From assembly GCF_001411555.2 (NCBI RefSeq), contig NC_049905.1, positions 19,644,097 to 19,708,096 of the forward strand: 64,000 bases of DNA. Reading direction: 5' to 3'. The notes beneath the pieces are model-generated. The model did no database searches and was not told where the DNA came from. It saw only the letters and a program-made list of their open reading frames with translations. The translations under genes were made by a program, and so were the position numbers. Source of the stretch: Juglans regia (lineage: Eukaryota; Streptophyta; Magnoliopsida; Fagales; Juglandaceae). How positions within the stretch are numbered: position 1 is the first letter of the stretch; every line of letters begins with the position of its first letter. Of this stretch, positions 43,901 through 55,900 are shown one piece after another.

Positions 43901-46900
43901 GTCAACAACTTATAACACGATCGAACTTTGAACTTTTTGCTTCCCTTGGACCTCCACAACATCCTATCCCCATCATCACCACCAAGCCTCAAAGAGTATA
44001 AAAAACTGAAAAAAGCTAAAACTTCATCAATTTCCCAATCCTGTACAGCTCTAGTAAAACAAACATCCCAATGAAAAGAGCCATTATAATGAGCTAACAT
44101 ATCTGAAATAGAAGCATAGCTATAAAAAACCAGATGAAAGATGACAAGAAACACCCTTTTGTGGGCTTGATCACCATACCAAATATTAAACCAAAAATGG
44201 ATCCTAGGTCCCTCTCCAACTGCATAATTAACATGGCTTACAAAACTCTCCCATCTCTTTCTAATGAACTTCCATAGATCCACACCATATGCCCCTTACC
44301 TCATTAGAACACCATCCCCTCAAACACTTCCATATTTACGACCAATAACCTTCCTCCAAAGCGACTCACCTTCCACTTGATATCTCCATAACCATTTCCC
44401 CAGCAAAACTTTATTAAGGATCCTCAAATTACAAACCCCTAAATCTCTATTAAAAATAAGAGAACAAACTTTATTCCAACTAACCAGATGAAACTTCTCA
44501 GGAAAGCACGAAATAACTTCTCAATCCGGTTGGCCACCCTTGTAGGCAATGGAAATAAATATAGAAAATAAGTGAGAAGATTGGAAAGGGTACTCTTGAT
44601 TAAAGTAATTCTGCCCCCTTTTAATAAATACTACCGTTACCAACCAACCAACATTTTCTCAATTTTCTTAACAACCCCTTCCCAAATAGCATTAGCTTTA
44701 AAAGGCGCCCCCAATGGAAGACCTAATATTTCATTGGCAAAGAAGCAACTTTACAACCTAAAAAACTCGTCAAACTAATAATGTTGCGCACCACCCCCAC
44801 TGGAACCATCTCAGACTTTCCAAGATTCACCTTAAGGCCTGAAACGACTCAAGAACATAAAGCGTGCTGTGCTGCCGTTAAAGCCTGAATTTGGCCATGA
44901 TCCGCATTGTAGAAAATAAGAGTATCATTTGCAATAAAAATATGAGAAAGTGTGATGGACCCATTATTAACATTTCCCACAGAAAAGCCATAAACCCCCC
45001 CCCAAACGGCTGGCTCTAACAAAAAGAAAAGGGGACAAAGGGTCCCCTTGTCTAAAAAATAAACTCTGAAAAATCCTCCATTGCCGAAAGAAGACTAACT
45101 TCTCCTAATATCTCACTTGGGGAGCGAGTAATGTTGAAATCCTCGCTCATATACCACATCACATCCCAACGATAATACAATCCTGTCAATTCCTCCCACA
45201 AAAGTCTCTTTTCCCTATCCGAATTTGGCCCATAACTGCCCACATAGGCTCACACCCATCCATTCTCAACATTTTTAAAAGAACAAGCTACAGAAAAATT
45301 CCCAATACACCCCTTCATGGACTCCACCACTCGTGTCCCACATCAAGAGGACACGTAACTTTGTTTCTTGTAAACACACTTATATCAACCTTCCAACTAC
45401 GCAATAATGACTTGATACGAAGACGCTTGTTTGGATCATTAAGCCCCTTAACATTCCAGGAGAGGATGGGCTTTATAAGAAAAACGAGACCCCCTCCCTT
45501 TCAATCTGTCTCCCCCTCCACTCCCCTCCTTATTGTCATATTTAATGGGGCACTTTAATCTTTTTAATTCCATTTCTTTCTTTGAAGCTGATTTCAAGGC
45601 AAAGGAACGTCCATACTTGATAGTAATTAGAAGAGCCTTGAATTTCTCTTCAAAACCATCACAAGAGATCCCAACACGGGCTTGAATCTCATCAACCTTT
45701 TTTAGAACCCAACCCGAAATGTTGGATGAAGTTGGACTAGGAGGAAATGTGCATAAAGGTCAACCTCATTCCCATTAGAACAGTCCCCATCATGTAGGAC
45801 CATTTGCAAATTTGAAGCATTCGAGAGCCCAAGGGAGGACGGCCTTATGCACAACTCTAGAGTTTAACAACTCCTGTGGGAAAGCCCCTTTATCCATCCC
45901 CAGTTACTGAGGGACTTCAACAGGAAACAAGGACGGATCAACCATCAGAAGTGATTCCACAGAACTAAAACCCTTGACAAACGGGACTATAGACAAAACC
46001 GAGTTACCTTCCTACCCAACCACCGCCATCCATAAGTCATCCTGCAACAAAAACTCCCCTTCACTTTCTGGCGACATTTGCCAGACACCGACAATGGAGT
46101 CTGTGCCAGCCCAATCGATGACCAAGCCCATGGATGAGGCAATAAGCCAGCCTCTAAACCCACTGAGCCCATGGATGAGGCCTGGCCCAATTCCACCCAT
46201 TGTATCATGGATCAACCTTCTCCTTCATGTCCAATAAATCTCTCTGCATGGCCAATAACGAAAACCCGTCTTTATCCCCTGTCAAGCCTCCCTTGAAAAA
46301 CCAACCATCGTCCTTGGGGAGATGAAAGGATTGTAAGTCTAGCTTCACAACGTCCCTGCCGGTCAAGCCATGAACATCCCGATGACCCTTTGAACTACCA
46401 TGAGCCACCAAATTCAGTGGCGGATTCTTCGAGACTCTCCATAAAAGAGCCCTTCTTTCTTGAAAAGTGTAGCCAAGAGGAAAAGCCCTCTAATTTGCTC
46501 TGTTATCCAAACCCGAAACAGAGGAAGGGGTAGCAACGTCCCTAAGCATTGCTGCAAACCGCCTCCATCCCTCACCCTTTGTCCTTCCGGGACTGTTGAA
46601 ACCACGCCTCACCTTTTCCCATACTCAGACAACGTCAAAAAAGGGCCATACGTGTTATGGCATTGCTAGGCCAACAAAGCCTGATGCCCTTGTCTCTGAA
46701 TCTTGTAAAACTCTGAAGAACCAGTCGGCGGACCGCAAACACCCACCACTTTTGCCAACCAGTCCACAATAGATACATCACCAGTGATGAACTTGGTGAC
46801 CTTGCGACTTCTCTATGTAATCCACCACCACTAACCATTTATGCGTTGAAAATAAAAAATCTTTGAGTCGATTAAGAGCTTCTGATTCGAGCCCATCACA

Positions 46901-49900
46901 AGAGAAATAACTAGAACCAAAAATACCCAAAATGTAAGATACAAAAAAAATAAGAAACATAGATGAATGCACGCTATCATTAACAAAACCCATACATAGG
47001 GACGAATGCATGGGGGGCAGGGAGGCCCTGACCACATACCAAATTTTATTTTATAGGAATTCATCTTCTATAAAACCTTGTACACCACCTATAAAAAATA
47101 AAACCTTGTACACCACTTTTTATATTATTTATTATTTATTCATTTATTTATTTTTACATCTACTTGAGTTTTATACAATTGTTAATTAAATACTTATATG
47201 AGCTTTGAAAATTTCTTCTTTCTTTAAGCTTTATTTTAATTTTTGTCGTTATTCCCTTATTTTGTTTTTTATTTTTGAAATTTACTTCAAGTGCTACAAA
47301 AATCCTTCAGCCTGATTGCTTATTCTAGCTCCAAAATGTGTGGCCCCACTGGATTACAATGTTGGTTTCATTCTTGTCCTTCCAGCCCCAAATTGTTTGG
47401 TATAGGCAGTAGAAAGTAGTTGAAAAACACCAATATATTTGCCTTTTAATTTTATGTTGTTTAATTTGGTAGCTTTCGTAGATCATTATACTTAAGATTA
47501 TATCTTATGGATTTTTTTGATAGGTTTGGCAATGGTTGTTCTATTTTCTTTGACTATGAAATACTTTTTTTCTTTAATATGTAAGTTAATTTTATTAAAA
47601 GCACAAAGGGGCACTACCCAATGTATTTGTGATTTATAAAGGAGGGGTGCCTAATTTAAAAAGCGAAGGGAAACAAAAAGACATAATCTAACTAAGAAGT
47701 AAAGCTAGAACAATCATGAGGAACCTTAACACATAAAGTGTTTTTAGCACAGTGGATCCGAGAAATTATGGCGTCTTCCCAGAAGATTTAAAATTCCACA
47801 CATTGTGCTTCTTCCACACACCACATTACTCGCAAATGGACCATCCTCTACAGTTCCACACAACAATGACCAAGATCCTAACATCTAAGCAACCCAATAA
47901 CTCTACCACCCTTTGAGGCATGATCCAGTCCACACCAAAAAGATAGAAGGCTGAAGCCCCAACTGCCCTAGCTACATCACAGTGTAATATAAGATAATCT
48001 ATTATTTCCCCACTCTTCTTGCATATAAAATGTCAATTGTTTCACTATAATTCTCCTCCTGAAATTATTCACCAGTGTTTTTAATGGAGCCAGTTTACAT
48101 GACTTTCTTGTATCACTTTCTTGCTCCTAACTTGTAATAAGGTGTTCTCGGTTGTATACTTCCTGTGTACTTTGGCTGCCTATTGACCAGTTTAGTTTCA
48201 ATAGAATTTTATATTACTTATAAAAAAAAATCATCAGTGCTGAAAATCTAATGCTCTCTAATCATGCATATGCTTTTTCATCATTTCTTAATGTTAAACT
48301 TAGTTTTATTCAGCACTAGGCAGGTGGTGATTGCTCCAGTTTCTAACACGAGATGATTGGACAGGTTTTCAAGAGTGGTCCGCTTTTCATATCTTCAAAA
48401 GGTTGGTCACAAAGTTTGTTTTGCCTTTTCTTTCTTTATTTTTGTTGCTCAGGTCCTACAGTTTTATTTAGTTATATAATTATCATATATATGTTTTGTT
48501 GCATCGCTTTTGTGTGACTATGTCGTTGTAATGAACTCCAATTGCCCAGGGATGGAATTGTTTATAAAGAAATAATTTATCCATCAGAATTTCGGAACAA
48601 AATCCAGACTAAACCATTTCTTAGAGCTTCCGCTAGTCTTTACTTACATCATTTAGTGCAAAAACTTATAATGTCCTTATCAAAAGCTTAAATTTGTTCA
48701 ATGTTGTGAAAGATTTAGTCATTTATTGGGAAATTGTGCTTATTTGCGGAAATGGTGCCTATTTGCATCTTGTGGTGTATATGGAAGGAGCGAAATGACC
48801 GGACGTTTGAAGACAAAGAATGCTCTATAGAGGAACTTAGATCACATTTTGTTAGAACATTATTTTTATGGGCATAGCTGTAGGTTTTAATGGCCTTGGC
48901 ATTCATGACTTTCTTGTTTCTTTTTCTTCTTCCTAGATAGGTGCTAACTCGTGTATACCTTCTTGTGTACTTGGGCTAAGCCTATTATTATTAATACAAT
49001 CGTTTACTTATATAAAAAAAAAAATTTATTGGGCAATTGTCAACACAAATATTAGATAGACGTCATACTTAAATTTTAACTTGCTGATGATTGCTGCTTA
49101 GATGTTTAGCAGATGGCATGCATAAATGTGAAACAAGGATATTTTAGGAGCTTTTGTATAGTTTGTCTTTTATGAGAAATAAAGTCATTATTAAAGAATA
49201 ATGAAATAGAATGATGAGAAATTGTTCAAAACAACAAGGAAAGAAAATATAGATTTAAAATTAAGTGATTTTTTTTTTTTTCAGTTGATGCATTATTGAT
49301 TGAGAAAAAACTGATTCAAGTGAACTTGGATTGCCTTTCGGCACTTCTTAATGAAAATTCTGTTACTGATTGAAAAAATGATTCCCTCCAGACCGAAAGA
49401 GACACTTTCCTGAATTTGTGAAGGAAAATGTATCTCATATTTTGTAAAATGGATTTGGGTGAGAAGTGTACAGGTCTCTTTTGGGCTCACATTTGTATGC
49501 AAACTCTCTTTTTTCTTTTTATTTTTATCTACTTACTGAAATCTGCCAAAAGAATTGTTGTAACAACCTGCATAGGCCAGTGGTCTGGGGTTGAATCCCT
49601 TCTGAAGAATTTCTCTTCTGTCAGTTTTTATGCTGTTGTCTGTCTTTATGAATTAGCTTTTCACTTGTCATTGCCTCGGGTTAGGGAAATTCATTGGCCA
49701 GTTTACTAATAGCACAATCTTTTTGGGGTAATTGGTTTACCAACAGTGTTTAATCCTTCAACTAGTGTTGGGTTTCTTTTGGACTATGAATTATCCTTAA
49801 AAAATCACATATGTCCTATGGATCCTTCTTCTTATAAAATAGTTGATGTAATGATTCCCCTTTGTGTGGAATAATTTTTACAATATTGGATTCCGCTTGT

Positions 49901-52900
49901 TGATTCCTTTGGTGGAGGAATTCTTTAAATATTTTTTTTGATAAGTTTTTATTTTTTATTTTTTTGATAAGTAGGAATTCTTTAAATATTGCTTATGTTA
50001 CTTTCTGTTGGACTTCTGCAGGAATAGGCTGGAAGTCTTGGAAGAAGCGGTGGTTTATACTCACACGTATCTCTTTAGTTTTCTTCAAAAATGATCCTGT
50101 TAGTACAAATAATTTCTTCTTTCTTTTGTTTTGGGGGAAGTTAGTATGGTTATTTACTTTGCCCATTTTTAGTTTTATTTGTTTTTCACTGTTCTACGAT
50201 GTTGGTGTTTGGTGGATTGTGTGTTCTTTTTTATTACTGGGGATGCATTATAGAATGCTTGCTCATAAGAAAAAACTATTGGAGAATGCTATGTAGCAAA
50301 ATGCCACACTTGCCGAATTGCAGAATACTGGGAACACATCGAGTTTCAAATGCAGCTTGTGCCCAAAGCCATTTGGTTGAGTGCATGCCCGCCTTTTTTA
50401 ATAAGCATCATATATCCTATACTTCAAAACAAAAAAGAAACTAAAAACAACCTTATATAATGCTGCCAACTAGACAGAAGAAGATGTGCTTGAGAGGCTA
50501 CCTGGACTCAAATCCTGCTTAGGAATCTTCACTTTTCCACAGAGGAATTTTTTTTGATAAGTAAAAGTAAAACTTTATTGATAGGAATAGGCATAGCCCA
50601 AGTACATAGGAAGTATACACAGAAAATGCCTAAGTTCCCCTAAGCACTAGTCAGGAATTCAAACAAATCATGAAAACTGTCCTCATTACAACTAATGCCT
50701 GAAGCCCATGGAAATAAAGTATTATAAAAGACTCTCTTCAGCTCGTCCAAGGAACACTCCTGGTCTTCAAAACACCTCTTATTTCTCTCCATCCACAAAC
50801 ACCTCATAATGCAAAGGGGAATCATTTTCCACACAATGACAATGTGAGCATTTCCCCTAATCCTTTCCAGCACCTAAGAATATCCATAACTCTTCCAGGC
50901 ATAACCCATGCCACAACAGTCCGGTTAAAGATCTCATTCCACAAGAACCGAGCCACCTCACAATGTAACAAATGATGATCCATGGATTCCCCATTTTTCT
51001 TACACAAGAAACACCAATCCATAATGATGAGATCACGTTTCCCCAAATTATCAGTGGTGAGCAATCTCCCAATAGAAGCATTCCATACAAAAAAAGCAAT
51101 CTTAGGAGGGACCTTACACTTCCAAATAGCCTTCCAAGGAAAATAATAATCATTAGAGTCTCCCGAGAGAGCCTTGTAATGGGAGTGCACTGAAAACCTA
51201 TTACTCCCAACCGGAATCCAAATCATCGTATTCTCCATCACATTACCGAATGACATAGCATACAAGGAATCGAAAAAGTCAACAAACATTCCAAGTTCCC
51301 AATCATGAGCTGCTCTAAAAAAAATTGACATTCCAATGGAAAGAACCATTGGAACACACCAACAAATCAGCCACCACAGCCTCTTTATCGCTAGAAATCT
51401 GGTAAAGAGACAGAAAAATACGAGCCCTTGTACCACACCAAACATCATGCCAAAAGTAAACACTCTGACCATTTCCAACCGCCAACCTAAAAAAGTTGGA
51501 GAACCTCTCCCATCCGGAACGAATGTTTTTCCACAAACCCACACTATATGCCCCCCTAACTTCATTAAAACACCAATCCCCCTTCAAGCTCCCTGTATTT
51601 TGAATTTATAACAACTCTCCACAGGCCTTCCCCTTCCTGATGATATCTCCACAACCATTTCGCCAAAAATGCTTTATTGAAGGTCCTCAAGTTGTGCACT
51701 CCCAAACCACCACAAATTACCGGAGAACATACTTTATCCCAACCAACAAAATGAAACTTGGCTTCCTCCCCAATATCTCCCCAAAGAAAACTACAAAATC
51801 TTTTCTCAATACGAGATGTCACACCTGCAGGTAGTGGAAATAACGACAGCAAGTATGTAGGGAGGTTAGATAAAGTGCTTTTGATAAGAGTTAATCAACC
51901 GCCCTTTGACAAATAAATTCTTTTCCATCCTGACAACCTTCTATCAATCTTTTTCAACACACCTTCCTAGATAGGGTTCGTCTTGAAAGCAGCCCCCAAT
52001 GGAAGACCAAGATATTTCATGGGTCGCGATAATACCTTACACAGCCCAGGATGTTTGCCAATCCCTGAACATTAAACACTGTACCCGCAGGAACCATTTC
52101 AGAGTTCGAAAGATTCACCTTCAAGCCCGAAACAGCTCCAAAACAAAGCAAAAGAGCCCTCAAATATTGAATATGACCATGGTCTGGCTCACAAGAAAGT
52201 AAAGTATCATCGGCAAAGAGAAGATGAGAAATATTAACACCTCCCACGGAAAAACCAGCAAGAAGACCTCCATCGACAGCCTATTTACTTCTATTAATAA
52301 AATCTTATTTTACCTATAAAAAAAAAGTATTGATGGAGATTGTCTCTTACAAATTAGTTGTGGTGATAAAAGATTGAGTGGTCTTTCTCCATCACTTTCC
52401 CCTTGTAGCAGTACTTTATTTCAGCTCTCATGCTCTATGCCAGCTGCTTGCAGAAACCCCTTTCAGAAAGGAGATATAATATAATGTTGCCTCTCCACTG
52501 GGTTCTACAATGCAGCTACTAGAAAGAAACACTGGTCAACATTTTTACTTTCCTTATGTTTTCTCTTGTTGTTCCCGTCTTTGCTGCGAATCACCGTTTC
52601 AGGCTTATTTCTTCGATTAGGAGGCTCAAACCTAGATTTTCTCATCTAAGGTTACAAATCCTCTTAATTGTCAAATGATGCTGAAACTCATTTTCAATTT
52701 CCTGCAAAAAGGGATCCCTCTGCAGCTTTTAAATCATGATATCAAACTACATCCCAACAATCACCGATATTCTGTCTGTTGAGTTGAATCTATACTTCCG
52801 TTTAGTGTTTCAAAATTTTTTTTCCCCAAGCAATCGTATTTGGTTTTCCTTTATGATATGGGGAATCCCTTCAATCCTTGTCCTATGTGTCACATTGGAG

Positions 52901-55900
52901 ATACAATTTGTATTTAGATGCCCTCGTTTTCTTTTCAAGTATGGATTTCTCACATGATAACTAGGTTTTAAAATAGTGATTATTGGGAGGCACCCTGCAA
53001 ATCATTAGTAAGCTAATTTTTCTACTTGGTCTGAGCAGAAACTTGGAAACATGCTTTAACCTATTGATTATAAGAATCATACAGTATGGGCTAGTCTTAC
53101 TGCTTTATGTATCTTAACAATTTCACATGGAAAGAAGGCGAGGACAAAAGAGAAAGATGAACAGCGAGGAGATCTTCCTCTGCTTTTTTCTCATGTGGTC
53201 ATGAAGAAACGAAAAGCTAAAAGCTCCATGCCCATTTGTTATACGTGCCCTTTTTAACTTCTATTCTATATTAACGCGATCTATATTAATGTTATTATAT
53301 TCATGTCTCTGATTTCCTTTGAATTTAATCCCCCGGCCCTTTCCTTGGGTTGTGCCCCCTGCGATCTTAATAAAATTGACTTATAAAAAAAAAAGTTTCA
53401 TCCTTCTGTAGTTCCCTGTACTTGTAATTCTCATCAAACCGTAATTGTGAACGTTATTAAAAATTTGTTCTATCTTTCTATCTTGGGACATGTAATGTGG
53501 AATGAGACGATTTGTTTGGTGTTACAGTTGTGTTTAGTTATATGGTATTTCCAACTTCCTTAGTAAAATCTTAGCAAATCAGTAGTACCTTGATTAGCTT
53601 GACCATGTTAAGAATTTTTGGGTTATAATGTACATAAAACAAATGCATTTGTGTTTTAAAAAAAAATTATTGTCATGTAGAGTGCACTTTCACAAAGAGG
53701 TGGTGAAGTAAACCTGACTTTGGGTGGCATTGACTTAAACAATACTGGGAGGTATGCATCGTCACTTCAATTTCCTTGGAGTAATGTTTTTAACCATCTG
53801 GCTTATAGCTGTAACTGTTTATCTTGCAGTGTTGTAGTTAGAGAAGATAAAAAACTATTGACCATATTGTTTCCAGATGGATGTGATGGCCGAGCGTTCA
53901 CCCTAAAGGTGCTTCATTTACAAGTGTATTATCACTATTAGTTTCTTCCAGAGTGACAGAAATCTGCATCACTGCTTCTCATTTTCCTGTAAATGGTTTG
54001 TTTTTATGCACTTTTTTTTTTCTCTCAAATGTGTGTTTTCTCCTATTTCCAGGCTGAGACATCTGAGGATTTGTGCCAGTGGAAGACAGCCCTAGAACAT
54101 GCCCTTGCACAAGCCCCATGTGCTAACCCTGTTATGGAATACAATCGGATTTTTCGGAATGACACAAATGATTCAGTTGATGGATCTTTACAGCAATGTA
54201 TGTAATTTATTTGTTCTTCTAACATTTTGGTTAACAATTTTCATTGAAATATCAGTTCATCTGCTAGCTTGTGTTTTAATGCAGCCTTCTTACACACATA
54301 TTTTTAAAAAGTATGTTTATATGCATCTGACACATATATGCCTAATATATATTTATCTTCACTTGGTTATACATATACTCTAGTATCACAAGATTTCATG
54401 TTTATCATCTAGGGAGGGATAAGCGTCCTGTTAAATCCTTGGTTGTTGGAAGACCAATTCTGCTTGCACTAGAAGATATTGATGGTGGACCATCCTTTCT
54501 TGAGAAAGCTCTTTGTTTTCTTGAGAAGTATGGTAAGTGCCGATATCAAATTCTGGTTGGTTTTTTTTTTTTTTCCAACTTCTCTTAATCTGTTGTGTTT
54601 TTTCCCCCTTCGCACTGTGGTCTCATTTATTTATATTTACATAACCATTCCTTTGCTCTCTCCTCCTTTCTCAAGTTGTATAGCCGAGAAACATTCCTTG
54701 CACATGACACCATAATGGGTATGTTTAATGAGTAATGATTTGTACAAGCCCCAAATAAACGAGCCCTGTGCAGTCCCTTTGTAAAAAAGTGGACCCCACC
54801 ATGGAAAAGTGTAAAAAGTCCTTTTCTTTTTTGGTGGGACCCACTTTTTTACAAAGAGCCTGTGCAGAGCTTGCCTATTTGGAGCTTGTACGTAGCATTA
54901 CTCATATTTCATAGCTCCTATAACTTTTGGATCTTTAAATTTCTTTCTAAGAATTGAAAAAAGGAGTCCTTTACATCCCAATTTTATTGCCAATTGATAT
55001 AGAGATTGAGTTTTTCTAATAGGATTGTTCACCCATTTTCTCTTCTAGTGGAGTTGATTTTAGATTGCAGTTTCCTCTTACAGTTCATGCTTTACTAGCT
55101 AACACCTCCTTTAGGACTGGCAATGGGATTGATTGGCTTGATATTTTTCCTGTCATATCTACTTTGTTGACTTGGGAACTTAATATGAGTTTTGAATTTG
55201 ATTTAGGCTCTGAGCCATTATATTGAATACATATAAAATTAATTAATGTTTTTGATAAGTTATTATGAAAGAAAATATAATAGAAACTTTGTACTCCTAT
55301 AGTTGTTTTCTTCTGTTCAATGTGCGGAGCAGATCTGGTAGGCCCTCTAAGGAGCATTGCAGAAGATGTCAAAATCTGGGAAATTAGTTATTTCAAGAAT
55401 GGCTTGACTCTACTAAAATAAACCTCAAGCACACATGTTATAGATTCATTTTGTAGCATAAGTAGGAAACTTTTTAGAGGAGTTGAAACATCTTTCTAGT
55501 TCTCTTGGTTCTTGTTCAGTGTTGGGGTATTTTGACAATCTAGCTTCCAGGTTGTAGTATAATAAATTGGGCTTTGCCATGTTATGGACTTTTCTTTTGT
55601 GGTGATGTTTAGGTTAATCTATTTTCTATAATTTCTTGCAATTATTGGAGAATATCTTCCTAGTTTACTTGATCTTTATTTGCTTAGATTTCAGTTGTTG
55701 TTTCTTCCTATATTAGTTGTAGCTAGGTCTGATGGTTTATCATTACTTTTCCATTTGAGAAATGCTACTCTTCACGCTGAATAAGTTACAGTCACACTTG
55801 GCTCATGTTATAAGATCCAATTCCCACATTGGGTGTGTGGATCACCCACATAGAATGGATGATAGGTTGTACATGTAATGGGTGTTAACTTTCCACATTG

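Noticed and set aside
49590..49615. Possible tRNA box B (GGGGTTGAATCCC)
   Set aside because: No box A at the right distance and no cloverleaf; at best a decayed SINE trace.
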